Source: Diplonema papillatum
Lineage: Eukaryota > Euglenozoa > Diplonemea > Diplonemida > Diplonemidae
NCBI GenBank assembly: GCA_030068145.1
Contig: JAPJBO010000070.1
Location: 1-64,000 of the forward strand
Direction of reading: 5' to 3'
DNA: 64,000 nt
Shown here: positions 37,429-50,370 of the stretch, in pieces
Layout of the letters: each line of letters starts with the position of its first letter
How positions within the stretch are numbered: the stretch's first letter is position 1
The notes under the pieces: model-generated
Told to the model about the DNA's origin: nothing
Databases searched by the model: none
The model's input: the letters and a program-made list of their open reading frames with translations, nothing else
Position numbers and translations under genes: made by a program

Positions 37429-37960
37429 TATGTTGCTTTGTCTTCTGTGCTCGACGACGCCACCCACCCCCTGTTTTGAACGTGGCGCAACCCCCGAAAC
37501 CTCCTGTTGCAGACTGTTTCTTGTTCGTTTAGAGTGAAAACCTTTATTCGGACTGTATTGTTTTGTGTTCCCGACGATCCTGTGGAATTCCTTTTGTGCT
37601 TTGTTTCTCCGCTTGGCCACATGCTGCTACAGTGTTGAAGGCCAGTACCCAGCTACATTCCAAAGGCAATTTTCTCAGACGCAGTTTTCTCACCGGTGCT
37701 TATCTTCGAGGGCTGGTGCACACTGCGACGCTCCAAACGTTATACATCGGCGACAAATGATCGTCAAGAAGGCAAACGAGTGACAGTTTGGATGAGAATG
37801 CAAAAGATCTGTGGCGACACTCTTCTGCACCGCCGGCGTCGCGGTCATCTTTTCGCACGTGAAAGCATGATTTCGCCACTTCTCGGCTCGTCTCGATCTT
37901 TGCGTTCAGGCGCGCGCTTGGCGCTCCTCTTCTCCTCCGCCTGCTCGCCGCTTGTGAGTA
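37429..37960. other. Upstream region of PSMB5
   Basis: No promoter element is certain. A partial R4-like tttagagtgaaaacc lies at about 37528. No further coding exon is apparent. Confidence 0.4.
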
Positions 37961-37963
37961 AAT

Positions 37964-38090
37964 TGTTCTGAAAGGACTGGCCTTTATAGGCCTTGGTGTG
38001 AGGCATCTGTTCTGAATGGAGTGGCCTTTAGAGGCCGTGGTGTGAGTCAGCTGTTCTGAAGGGAGTGGCCTTTACAAGCCTTGGTAAAAG
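37964..38090 (+). repeat. 43-bp tandem repeat, three units, with a fourth at 38278
   Basis: Unit ctgttctgaagggagtggcc followed by tttataggccttggtgtgag. Three units are contiguous; the fourth (38278-38312) is separated by a LINE endonuclease fragment. Confidence 0.85.
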
Positions 38091-38275
38091 GCGGGAGCTC
38101 TACGGCCGCAATGTTGCTTTTAACAAACGTTATGACACCGCCGCCACGTCCGTCTTCGGACCGGTCACACCGGAAAGCTCTATAACCCACCAGGATTGGC
38201 AGGAGAGCTTTTCACCTAGCCAGGTTTCTTGCAGAAGGATGACATCGGGGTCATGCTCCGCAACTCCGCGAGTCA
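38090..38275 (-). pseudogene. LINE endonuclease fragment (N-terminal part), frameshifted
   Basis: The minus strand reads AEHDPDVILLQETWLGEKLS in one frame and VGYRAFRCDRSEDGRGGGVI and then TFVKSNIAAVELP in another. Together these are the E-T-W and R-x-G-G-G-V motifs of APE-type LINE endonucleases, in the correct order and spacing, with one frameshift between. No reverse transcriptase follows. Confidence 0.75.
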
Positions 38276-38299
38276 ACTGTTCTGAAGGGACTTGCCTTC

Positions 38300-38585
38300 A
38301 GAGGCCTTGGTGAGCGATGGTCGTGTCGTTGTCGTCTTCAATGGAACTGCCGAGGTCGCCGGCTTTGCTCGAAACCGCTCTCACTCGCGTTGGCGCGCTT
38401 GGCTTGCTTCGGCGGTGACGCCGCGGACCGGCTCGAAGTGCAATACGGGACGTGCATGATTTCCAACCCCCGCGGCGCAAAACTCTCCGAAAAGGAAGAA
38501 CGCTTACGCCCGCCACTAAACCCAGATTTGCCATGTGTTTCGTGTGGACTATAGCACATTTATCTCCTTTGATCTTGGAATATTG
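38300..38585 (-). other. GC-rich reading frames next to the LINE fragment
   Basis: Two overlapping minus-strand frames of 73-78 codons, Ser/Arg/Lys-rich (for example KRANASESGFEQSRRPRQFH). They could be the tail of a LINE ORF1 that preceded the endonuclease fragment, since they lie on its 5' side. No zinc knuckle is seen. Confidence 0.25.
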
Positions 38586-38689
38586 TTGCGATCGTGGGGA
38601 GTCATCGGAATGCCGATGAGTACCACACTAACCTTTGACCTTTCGCAACTGGCAGTCTCCTCAAGCATTTCCTACAAAGCGGGTGCTCG

Positions 38690-38815
38690 TTGACCGCACT
38701 ACTCTGAGCCCAAATCCTGGACGTGGTTTCAGGTTGCAAATTTGGCGAATGGTCATGATCAGAAGGTCCTACTTGGGCGGTTCAGTTTCCTCACACATTG
38801 CATGTGGCTAAAAAA
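38690..38815 (+). repeat. R3 interspersed repeat
   Basis: Starts ttgaccgcactactctgagc, ends ttgcatgtggctaaaa. Four more copies: 40347-40472, 48625-48755, 51488-51612 and 53137-53255. Confidence 0.9.
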
Positions 38816-38940
38816 AAAACGGAAAAACGAGGAGAGTCATTTACCTCATTATCTTTGCTTCTCACGGTTAGCAAGTCGAGTAGCGGAGCTGCGGGATGCG
38901 TATCAGGGTAGGGAGGACAGTGGGAAAAAAAAGAAAGGGT

Positions 38941-38959
38941 GGGGGGGGGGGGGGGGGGG
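38941..38959 (+). repeat. Poly-G run of 19
   Basis: Uninterrupted G-run on the plus strand. Confidence 0.95.
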
Positions 38960-39884
38960 TAATGAAGACGAGAGGAGGGAAGCAGAAGCTGAAAAGCTCG
39001 GTCGGGGAACGGAGCGTAAAAAAAGAACGAGAAGACTAGTTGACTCGCAGCTCTTGGATAGCGAGAAAGACACGGCGCTTCGTTTTGGGTATGCGTGCCG
39101 GTCAATGGCCCTCACTTGTATTGACCTGTTTCATTGTCAGGTTCGGAAGATCAACACCGAAACGCTGCCTACTACATTGTAGGGCGATCCGCAAGTTTTT
39201 AGTACTAACAAAAAAATCTTGCGGGTTGCCCTTCAATGTATTGACGCTAAAAAGACGTCTTAAGACGGAGGCAGCGTGTTTTGGTGGTTGATCAGAATTC
39301 CATACCTGAATATACACAGGGTAAATACGAGTGGGAAAACGATCACCCGGCACGCACAAACAAAACGAAGCGCCTGTCTTTTTTTGTATTGTAGGGCAAT
39401 CCGCAAGATTCGTTGTAATGAACGAAAGAGAGGGGAGTCGGTAGGTCTTTCGACTCCCGCAATCGTGAGCAGCATTTATATATAAACTCAAGAGGCCTAG
39501 TCAACTATTCCGTGTGCAGCATTTGCATACTCTTCAAAGAGAAATCCTCCGAGCGGTAGCAGGGGGAGAACCACAACAACTACGTTGAACGCTGGCGCCC
39601 GACACTGAACCCCGCTTTCACCTGTGCTTCGTGTGGGTTGCATTGCGCACTGTAATTCGGCACTTGATGCGTGTACGGGAAATACTATTATTCGCACGCC
39701 AATGAGTGCCACACCGCTGCCGGCCTTTCGCTAGGGCGAGGGCCACATTTCGACACGCCTTCGCTGTGCAACCTGCGGTGGTCGCAGACGCTGCTGGAGG
39801 AGCTCTCTACCTGCTGGTGACACACGAGGGTGTGCAGAACCTGCACGAGGTATTTCCTGCAAATGCTTCTCAAAAGAAAATGGA
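38960..39884. other. No gene recognised (39.0-39.9 kb)
   Basis: Contains a duplicated block: cttgcgggttgcccttcaat at about 39218 (compare 35231) and a gtggttgatcagaattcc block at about 39282 also found at about 35291. These are dispersed repeat fragments. Confidence 0.5.
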
Positions 39885-40160
39885 GGGGGGGGCGGGCGGA
39901 GTGGGATGCGAGAACGTGCTTGGTATGGTTACGTGCTCGGCACCGCACATCCTGTCTGCACCGTGCTTCGGTCCTTTGAGCCACGGACACACGAGGCGGA
40001 CCATCATCAGCGCGGAACCTGAGTGTCTACAGCGGTGTGAGCCTGGCTTGTCAGGCAGCTGTTCGTGTCTCGTCACAGCCAGACCCCCCGCTACCAGAGC
40101 AGCGGCAAATCCGTCTCGAGGAGGCCTCAACCGACCGCGTCTGAGCAATCAGCTGCAAGA
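39885..40160 (+). repeat. R1 interspersed repeat
   Basis: Near full-length copy, directly followed by R2 (40167) and then R3 (40347). Confidence 0.85.
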
Positions 40161-40166
40161 ATTAGC

Positions 40167-40286
40167 ATGGCGCTTTCTTCTTGTTTGTGCGCACTGGCGG
40201 AACTCACCTGCTTTGGTAAGTTTCATGTAGTACGCTGCCAACTACTAGTTTTTAGTACCAACATTGCAGTGTTAACACAAAAAACT
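40167..40286 (+). repeat. R2 interspersed repeat
   Basis: Contains gcgctttcttcttgtttgtg, ctttggtaagtttcatgtag and the tactagtttttagtaccaac block. Inside is a good donor-like string TTTG-GTAAGT. Confidence 0.88.
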
Positions 40287-40346
40287 CAAAACCGTACACC
40301 GCGAGAGTAGGAGAAAGTAGAAGGGGACACTAGAGTTTTCGTTGAC

Positions 40347-40472
40347 CGCACCACCCTGAGCCCAAATCCTCGTGGACGTGGGTTTCAGGTGGAAAATTTG
40401 GCAAATGATCACGATCAGACGGTCCTACTTGGGCGGTTCAGTTTCCTCACACATTGCATGTGGCTAAAAACT
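40347..40472 (+). repeat. R3 interspersed repeat
   Basis: Near-identical to 38690-38815. Confidence 0.9.
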
Positions 40473-42060
40473 AAAAAGGCGCGTCCACTCTGCTTGTGGC
40501 TGCGCCGGCTGACACGCTGCAGTCCGCACTGGCTTGTCTTCTTTTCACGGTGGCAATCTGCGCAAGCGAACTCCGCAGAGCACAGTGGATATGGGGTTGC
40601 CGTGTGCAGCACCGATGGTTTGAAGTCCGTAGAAGGGGAAAACGCGTGCGAGGCAGTGATCCTGCGAGCTGAGGACAGCAAGCTGGGGGCTGCCAACCTG
40701 GGAAGGGGGGAAAGGGAGGGGGGTGGGAAGGTGGGTGCAAGAGCGTGAGGCGCTCAGCACCGTGAGCTAATGGCACCGTGTCTCGGTCCTTCAAGCCACG
40801 GGGGTGGGTGGGTCTGGAATTGAAACGCGCTGCGAAGAAAAGAAGAAGAAAAAAAAGCGACACTTCCGAAGTTGGGCTTGCACTGATAAACTGAGCCGGT
40901 TCACCTGGCTGATAGACAGCTGGCAAAGTGTGATAGTTTGGGTTAGCTGAGTTTAGGTGCAGAGAATCTGTGGCGATAATCTGCATCGCCACAGATACTG
41001 TGATAGACGGCAACAGGTAGTTCGATGCACTTCCAGGAGGACTGGCTCAATAAACGAAGTAACCGGGCGAACAGCGTCAACTGATCGGCGATCCGCAAAA
41101 TATTCTTGTTCTTTGTGTGCACCTCAGGTGGGGTTGCAAGAACGTGCTTGGGATGGTCATCTCTGCTCAAAGTGTTTCGGTACTACAAGCCACGGACACA
41201 CAAGACGGACCATCACTCTCTGGGAGGGGGGGTCCTGATTTAGCAGCTCGTTTAACTTTTCATGTGCAACCGCTGTTCGGGAAATGCTCTCTTCAGTATC
41301 AATGTACTTTGAAAAACAAAATGGGGACGGGGATTGGGAGAGGGGGAAACTTGGTTGTTTGGAGAAAGCAAGAAATAGAAATGGAAACAGCGGGTGGCCA
41401 GAAAGGAGAGGCTTCCAAGAAGAAGAAAAAAGAACGAGTTTCCTTTTTTTTTTTTTTTTTGGCAGCGGGTCTAAGCGCTAGAGTGGGAGGGGGGGTTTTG
41501 CAAACGTGCTTTGGAATGGATATGTGCGCAACACGGCGCCGTGTTTCTGTGACCACAAGGCGGTCCGTGGGCTGGGTCAGGCAGCTGTTCGTAGCTCGTC
41601 GCAGCCAGCTACAGGAGCACATTGCCTCGTTGCGCGGGATCAATAGGAACTGACGGGTCGTACGTACTCCTACGTCAGAGGTGAAATTAGATCGTAGGAG
41701 ACGAACTTCTGCAAAAGCATTCGACACAGCAATGTCTTCATCAATCAAGATCAAGAGCGTGGGGATCCAAGATGATCAGATACCGTCGTAGTCCACTGCT
41801 GTAAACGATGCCGTCTCAGGATCGAGGGAAGTCATTTTGGCTCCAACGGCACTCGCCCGAGGAGCACAAGCTAATCGGGGGGAAGGCCCCAGCAACCGTG
41901 TCTACGCAGTCAGTTAAAACCCTCAACCCACTGGGGGCAACCTACTGTACTTGTGGCTGCGACTCGCTGGGCTGCCTTCAAAACGCGTGTAAATCCACGC
42001 CCGAAAAAGCGGGTGTGCCACCCGCTTTTTTTTACTCCAGCACCCCAGCTGCGAGGCTGG
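40473..42060. other. Repeat fragments, no gene (40.5-42.1 kb)
   Basis: Truncated R1 pieces lie at about 40735-40805, 41130-41215 and 41500-41620. A block around 40965-41000 (ctgtggcgataatctgcatc) recurs inverted at about 51345. An R7 unit lies at 41990-42070. The poly-T at 41440-41460 is simple sequence. Confidence 0.6.
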
Positions 42061-42077
42061 ACTCGGTTCTGATTCGA

Positions 42078-42104
42078 GGGGGGGGGGGGGGGGGGGGGGG
42101 GGGG
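42078..42104 (+). repeat. Poly-G run of 27
   Basis: Uninterrupted G-run immediately after an R7 unit. Confidence 0.95.
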
Positions 42105-42588
42105 CATGCAAGAAACAAACAGCAACAACCCCGTACTGACCGCCGCAAGCTCAGGGAAGGGGGGCCGTAAGTGCGCGTAAACCCAAAAAAGGGGGTATTC
42201 GGGCACTGGGCCGCATGTTTTGACGCGCGCGCGACACCTTCGCTCGCTTTCCGCGAATAATGGAAAGCTGTGCGTGCCAGTTGATGAACTACGGGGCGGA
42301 GCACTTTCAACGTCGATACCCTCAGCGCATTCTCGCATCTGCTCCAGTCGAGAAGGCACGACGTTTTGTCGGAAACTCCAGATCACGGCGATGCAGTCTC
42401 ACACGTTGCTCCGTGTGGTGGAAGGACAAGGCAAAGATATGCTCAATGATGTGTGAGTCCGTCGGCCAAAAAAAGGTGCTCTTGCGCGCACGTTATTTTT
42501 GGCGAGGATCTGATGGGTGGGAACCTTGAGCGAGTCGACAGCGATCCCCTTTGGCAGCCGCTTTGAGTGGCCATTTCCGGAGTTGAAA

Positions 42589-42589
<1 letters not shown>

Positions 42590-42641
<52 letters not shown>
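42590..42641 (+). repeat. (GA)n microsatellite
   Basis: About 25 GA units. Confidence 0.95.
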
Positions 42642-42644
<3 letters not shown>

Positions 42645-42841
42645 TCAAGAACTTCGTGAACGAAGTGAGTGAAGTTCTGGACGAACTTATACCGAAGGGC
42701 GGACTTGGCGTGCGGGGGGGTGAACCTGTTGGTCAAGTACGAAAAACACAAAGACCGCAGGAGCACACAGCAACTCCCCTCCCGACTGCGAGGTTTGAGG
42801 GCAGCAACGCGGCCGGTCCGAAATAAGCCCGAGGTAAGAAG

Positions 42842-44340
<1,499 letters not shown>

Positions 44341-44375
44341 TGGGGGCCTCGGCGAACGGTACCAACGGGAAAAAG

Positions 44376-44445
44376 GTGAGGAATTCCTCATGAAGAATTC
44401 CTCACCCTCTTTTTTTCAGCCTCTTTTTTTGCGAGGAATTCCTCG
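44376..44445. repeat. GAGGAATTCCTC hairpin pair
   Basis: A perfect 12-base-arm hairpin (ggtgaggaattc...gaattcctcacc) at 44375-44406, followed by a palindrome gcgaggaattcctcgc at about 44430-44445. Confidence 0.85.
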
Positions 44446-44985
44446 CACTTTTTTTCGTTAGCGGGAGCACTGCCCGTCCCCCATTTCTTTAGCGTTCCTC
44501 CGGCTTCGACTGTTTTGAATTTCAAAGGAAGTCGGTTTTTTTTTTCTTCTTTTTTTGCTCTTTCTCCCGGTAATCGGGGGTTTTGTTGCGTTGGTGCTCA
44601 GGATGTGCGCCGGGGGCACCAAGAAACTCCAAGAAATATGGAAGTGGAACGATTGGAGACCTTCGAAGCCAACGCCGAATTGCCGAAGCTTGAGACACTG
44701 CGGGTTATGTCCGTGTCTTTCTCAGGAGTGCGATTCCCCCGAAAAATAACCCAACCTCTCAATCGCCTCGCCAGAAACCCTGCGCCTACTGTCCCAGCCA
44801 TGTTTGCTGCCATTGACCAACACCCACTGCACTGGCCGTTGGCTATATACTATTTTGCCGACCATCTTTAACCTATCGTTGTAGTGCCGCCACGAGTAAA
44901 CATGTCATAAGGACAGCCATGTCAAATGACTCATGCACCATGTAGCTTTTGGTACTGGTTTCGGAAGGGAAAACAAAAGGAAGGA
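44446..44985. other. No gene recognised (44.4-45.0 kb)
   Basis: A plus-strand frame reading MEVERLETFEANAELPKLET has exon-like composition but no motif and no supported splice model. Confidence 0.2.
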
Positions 44986-44987
44986 GG

Positions 44988-45205
44988 CGGTGGTGAAACG
45001 GGTTTTTGCCTAGAGGCTTTTCGTGTTATTTTGCAAATGCTTTGAGCTATCTTCGTGTCTGTGCTTTCAGTCGTCTTCTTAACCATGGTTAAGTGCGCAA
45101 ATGGTGTCAGCCGAAGCTGGAAAAGCTTCGGCGCCGCCCACGTTATGTTTGTTTAGCATTGAGTTCTTTTAAGTACATGAACCACATGGATTAGCATGCA
45201 CTGCC
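44988..45205 (+). repeat. Dispersed repeat (GTGAAACGGGTTTTTGCC type)
   Basis: Shares tttgagctatcttcgtgtct, cttcttaaccatggttaagt and gtgtcagccgaagctgg with 62713-62850, and the first part with 49110-49150. Its end (tagcattgagttcttttaag) recurs at about 45508 and 47510. Confidence 0.8.
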
Positions 45206-46594
45206 TTGAAAGTCAGGTTATCGGATGACGTCGTCACCTGCCATTGCGTCGTCAAGGTCGAGCATTTGTGGCGCTAGCGGGATTTGGCTTTCTTGCGATT
45301 CCAAAGACTGAGTCGGCGAGTACGAGGGCGGGCCAGGAGTGCCTGTTTTCCACTTTCGAGGGCATTGGTGTGCCCGTGGTTCCCGGTCGTTTCGGAGAGC
45401 TGCTTGCCCTCGGTACCTTCTTCTTCCTTCGATGCACCCCTGAGTCGGGTGTGGTCGCCTTCGTCTTCTTCCGCTTGCGGCCGGCGATCGGGCCTCCGTT
45501 ATGTTTGTTTAGCATTGAGTTCTTTTAAGTACATGAACCGGCGCTGCCAAACATCCCGTGACACCGCGCAAGGTGGTAAAGGAAAGAACGGAGCAATATT
45601 TGCAAACAAACGAGTGGCTTACGCTAGCCGCTTGGGCGGCGCCGATCCGAGCGCACACAGCAGCAGTGACGCGTCGGCAGTATTTGCACTTCTTGTGACG
45701 GTTGTTTGGGGACAAAAAGATAAAAAGAATCCCACAGGCTGGTTCCCACGGTGCACGTGGGGGGACGGTGTGATGAAACCGAAGATCCTTTTTTCTTTTT
45801 TTTTTTTTTTTTTGAAGTGAAAGTTTGTCTTGCCTGTTGACATCCGGTGCCTTTTGTGCGGCCGACGATTTACATCGTTCTTGAGGAATTCTACTTCGTT
45901 TCTTGAGTAAAAACCGACACCAATTAATATGTAGGTCCACCGCAGAAGGTACCTGGAATGCTTTGCCATTGCAGCGCTGAATGCACATCTCTGACAGACA
46001 GGAACCACTATTTTCCAAAGCCTCCAGAGGGCAAGCCCGGTTGTGCTTGACGCAACGGACTACAACCGACCACCAGCCAGCAATTGCCTCAAACTCCCCC
46101 GATACTACGGGAACCGAGGAGCCTAGTACAAGCAGATTAATTGTGCTAAGCGGTAGTGTTCGGCTTTTTGTGACCGACCCAACTTTCTGGTGAAAGTGGT
46201 ACTGGGCTCCATTTTTTGTTGCATCTGCATTGATCTTGGACAACAGCTTCATTGTAGAGTGATTGCGTGATCTCTTGAAGCGTGTGTGAGGGCTTTTATC
46301 CTTCGCAACACACAGCTGCGGAAGCTTTGGATGAACCCTGTGGCTCGATCGAATCGTTCAAAATGCGCAGCGCATGGAGAACAGTTAACACGGCCCGCCA
46401 CCTTTCAGTATACGGCTGTGGCATGTTTGCTCTTGTGGGCGGTGGCGCCTCAGCGATGCACGGCGCAGCCCTTTGGGCGGTAATTTGACGAGGGGGATTT
46501 GCAAGAACGTGTTTGGAATGGGTGGGGAGCTAGAGGGTGCCTGTAAATCGAGGGCCCCCGGGGGGAAAATCTTAGTTTCGTGTTCAGGCGCTAC
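45206..46594. other. No gene recognised (45.2-46.6 kb)
   Basis: Opposite-strand frames of 87-94 codons at 45250-45520 lack motifs. Poly-T at about 45797-45813. Degraded R1 start at about 46497. Confidence 0.35.
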
Positions 46595-46776
46595 TTGGGG
46601 GGGAGTACGCTGCCGACTACTAATGTTAAGCGTTATTTTTTTTTAGAGTTAAAGTTTGCTTGAAATTCCGGGGGTTTAGGGTCTCCGTGTGACCGTTCAT
46701 GAAAGGGTTCTCTTAGAGCAAGAAAGGGCTATGTGGTTACGGGTTGTATTTTTAGTAAAGGGGGGGGGGGGGGGGT
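46595..46776 (+). repeat. R2 remnant followed by R4 and a G-run
   Basis: A short R2 piece (gtacgctgccgactactaat) precedes an R4 unit at 46636-46750 that matches the PSMB5 intron copy almost throughout, then a G-run at about 46760. Confidence 0.85.
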
Positions 46777-48624
46777 CGAATAATAACACACCTTTGTTTA
46801 ATACTAGTTTTGTCGAATACTAAAAAAAGTTCCGGCTGTATCAAGTCGTGGTAGTGTTTTTAGGCAACCAGACTTTACCAACAAAGCATAGCAACACAAT
46901 AATTGGGAATTTTTCCAGGGCCCGGGCCCCGAGTTAAACAGGCACCTTTCTTTGAGGGGCGGGGGGGGCGGACACTCCCGGTTCGAGCGGGGGTGGACCC
47001 ATGCGCCTCGCACAGCGCGCCCCGGCACCGCAGGTCCCCGGCAAGGATAGGACGGCCTTCTAGAGGAGACGTAGCGGAGCTGGGACGCGTTTGCTCAAGG
47101 AAATCGCGACGCTTCCGAGACACGGGATCTCTGGATGTGAATTTGGAAGTTGCTACAAAACAAAGGACAGCGCACAGGCACTAGAAGCTAGCTGCCAATT
47201 CCCGTTTCTAGTCCCTGGTATCTACGGTTGTTCGATCGGACAGTGCCGTGATGCTACCACTGGATGGATTTTGGCTGAACGCCTCTAAGCCAGAACCCAG
47301 TCTAGAGGAATGCGTGAGTTACTCAGGGCACATCGGATTTATCGGGCCACGACTAGCTTCGGCGAACGGCTTATTTTCTGTTCTTTCTTTCTTTCGTTGT
47401 CGACAACTTCTTTTTTCTCCTTCTACTTTCTTTGCCATGGTCTTTTTGGACTTTCTGGTGCCGTAGAGTAGTTCTTCTTTCTCTATGCCGCCCACGTCGA
47501 TGTTCGTTTAGCATTGAGTTCTTTTAAGTACATGAACCGTTTAGCAGCGGCTGCCGAATCATGCTCCCTTTGTGCGTCTGCTTCGCAGAAGAAGTGTGGG
47601 AAAGGAGTCCAGGACTCCGTGGTTTGAAACCATGTGGGTATGGCTCCACTTCCTCCTTCCTTCGTCCGTTCTTCTTTAAAGAAACCCAGTGGACACACAG
47701 GGGAGGGGGCCCAAATGGCAGCATCGTCAAGCATTTCCTTCCTGGCGCTTACGTACCTGCGACGCATCACGCAGCGATGCCGAATCCTCGTGGAAGCGGT
47801 GGACCTGCCATCATTTGGTCCCGCTCCGCGAAGCCTGAGCCCAGTCACCAGCATGGAGCACGCGCTGTACCCGATTCTTCTTTCCCGCACCGTTCGCTGG
47901 TCTCCAGCAGTTTGCTTTCCCACCGTTCGCTTTCGTTGCTCCTCCTTTGAAACTCTCATGATTGATGCTGGCAGCAAGCTACTGTGATTCTCTGGACAGT
48001 TGGAGCGGCAAGCCTCTCGTTCGGATTGTATGTAGTCTTCAAACCCCCAACTTTCCACTACAAAAAGAAATGCGGAAATCGGAAAAGGCGGTGCAAGATT
48101 CTGTAATAGGACGTGGATCTTTAAGGGACTCTGGCCCTCTGTATGCTTTCCTTTCGCCGCGGTAGGGGGAAGTCTTAGCTTAATGTTTGGACAGAGAACA
48201 TTGCCTCTCTCATGCCTGCAGCATTAAGTCTTGGAAACGAAAAGAAAAGAGGAAGTGGGGGGAAGACACGCAGACGTCGCATCTTGGCGGCAAACCGCAA
48301 AGCAGTTGCGCTTCGTGCCTCCGCATCCCGCAAAGGGAAAAAGTCGCCGACGCGCGAGAATTGAATTCAGGGGGAAAAGGATAGCAAGACGTTCTGCCAG
48401 CGGCTCGCCCCCTTTGCCGAATGCCCTCGGACATGTGCCTTTTTAGACTGCTTCTAGCGTTGACCGCAGGGGCTTCATGTGCTTTTTAAAGAGTGGAAGG
48501 GCCATGTCCGGGACAGTTTGTGAACTCTTTTTACAGTGCAAGTTCACTGTGTGCGTACATACGTGTACTCACCTGTTTGCAGCAAGTTGATGCCAACCGT
48601 CCACTCTAAAAATATCCAACGCTT
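46777..48624. other. No gene recognised (46.8-48.6 kb)
   Basis: The 47395-47540 block (gttgtcgacaacttc, ctttctggtgcc, gccgcccacgtcgatgttcg) is a dispersed repeat shared with 62200-62360. A 191-codon minus-strand frame (47483-48058) covers this repeat and is not called. Confidence 0.45.
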
Positions 48625-48755
48625 TCGTTGACCGCAGTACCCTGAGCCCAAATCCTGGACGTGGTTTCAGGTGGCAAATTTGGCAAATGATCATGATCAG
48701 AAGGTCCTCCTTGGGCGGTTCAGTTTCCTCACACCTTGCATTTGGCTAAAAGAAA
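48625..48755 (+). repeat. R3 interspersed repeat
   Basis: Near-identical to 38690-38815; ends ttgcatttggctaaaa. Confidence 0.9.
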
Positions 48756-49509
48756 CAGTGCGCAGGCTCGTTTCTGTTCTCGTTTTGTTCGTTCGCTTTG
48801 ATCGTTGTCGACGAGACCTAGCTCCTCGTCGAAGTGGAAACGGAAACAAGGAGGGGGAAAATGTTTCTTGGGGGGGTGTCCTTTTGCCACGACCTCTCAG
48901 GTGGGTGGCATGTTGTGGCCCACTTCGACCGCGACGTTGGGGTGTTTCCGGTGGTGTTTTCAGGTTCAAGTTTATCTTTCCGGTTCGTTCGTTGGTTGGC
49001 GCCTTCACGATGTGGTGGTGGTGTATTGAAGAAGGCTGGATAAGACTTAAAGGGCGTCGCCGTCTGATTGTGAGGTGATACACTCACGGAAAAGGAAAAA
49101 GAAGAAGAACTGTGAAAACGGGTTTTGCCTGGAGGCTTCTCGTGCTATTCTGTATTACTGTCTCGTCACGTGTTCATTTGGAAGCTTTTGTAGTTGCGTC
49201 ACTGAAGCCCCGGGTATTTAGAGTCCCTCTTTTGTATTTCTGGAGAACCTGTACAGGCGTACAGATTGGTATCTTTGTTTGTTTGACGGTCACTTGGTAC
49301 GCACTTGCGGTGATAGGTGCTTTCCTTTTCCCCAGTGTTTTCTCAACAACAGCAAGTGTTAGACTAACCCACCCAGGGGAGATCCTCCTTTGGCAGGTTC
49401 CCCGCTTTCTGGATGTTTGCTTGGTCGGTGTCGCTTCTTCTGTGTATTGTACCGTGCTTTTCTCCTCCAACGACTGCAGCACGCAGTGTCAGCTTTAAGG
49501 CCGGCGGCC
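48756..49509. other. No gene recognised (48.8-49.5 kb)
   Basis: A fragment of the 44988 repeat lies at 49110-49150. Frames here lack motifs. Confidence 0.4.
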
Positions 49510-49830
49510 TGGCCACGGTGACCAGTTGGGTCAACACAACGTGGTGATGTGCAGTCGTGAGTGGCACGGAATTAGGTTGCATTCCTTTTGGCAAAGGGCT
49601 GCTTTTGGCTGGGTCGACGTGTTCAATGTACGAGCCACGGTGAACAGCTGGGTCAACACAACGTGATGATGTGCAGTCGTGAGTGGCACGGGCTTGGTCT
49701 GCATTCCGTTTGGCAAAGGACTGGGTCGACGTGTTCAATAGTACGAGCCACGGTGAACAGCTGGGTCAACACCAGGTGATATGCAGTCCTGTGCTGCGGC
49801 GGGCTTGATCGGCGTTCCTTTTGGCAGGGA
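49510..49830 (+). repeat. About 117-bp tandem repeat, 2.7 units
   Basis: The block ccacggtgaacagctgggtc recurs at about 49512, 49630 and 49747, each followed by gtgcagtcgtgagtggcacg or a close variant. Confidence 0.9.
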
Positions 49831-50254
49831 TTGTTTTCTTTTTCTCATTTTTTTTTTCCGGCGACAGCTCGTGTCGGACTGTAGCCTACCCAGGGGTGGT
49901 TTGTTCCTTCTTGGTAGACCTCTACTGTCCGCCACTTGGCTCGGGTTTAGAATTGATGGGCGTTTCCCTTGTTTTCCCGCACACCCCCCCTTCATTCAGA
50001 GGCGTGCCAGGAATTTATTCAAAAAGTCCTGGGGGGCGCAACACCTCTCGGGGAAATATAGTATTTAGTTTCTCTTTTTTACTGAAGCTGCGAAGGCCGA
50101 AACTCAAAAAAAAATCCTGCTCAGATTTTTCTTCGTGTCCTTCCGGCACGCGGGGGTTCTTCCACGTGCCCCTTGTACCAGTTTAGATAGATCGTTACAC
50201 GGTGGAGTCCTGCCCCAGACTGGAGTTGCAGCTTGGAGTCAAAAAAAATAGTAG

Positions 50255-50370
50255 GGCGCTTTCTTTTGTTTGTGAGCACTAGCGGAACTCACCTGCTTTG
50301 GTAAGTTTCATGTAGCACGCTGGCCAACTACTTATTTCTTGAACCAACAATGCATTGTTAACACAAAAAA
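50255..50370 (+). repeat. R2 interspersed repeat
   Basis: Contains gcgctttcttttgtttgtga, ctttggtaagtttcatgtag and aacaatgcattgttaacaca. Confidence 0.88.

Noticed and set aside
47483-48058. 191-codon minus-strand frame
   Set aside because: It overlaps a dispersed repeat shared with 62.2 kb and contains no family motif.
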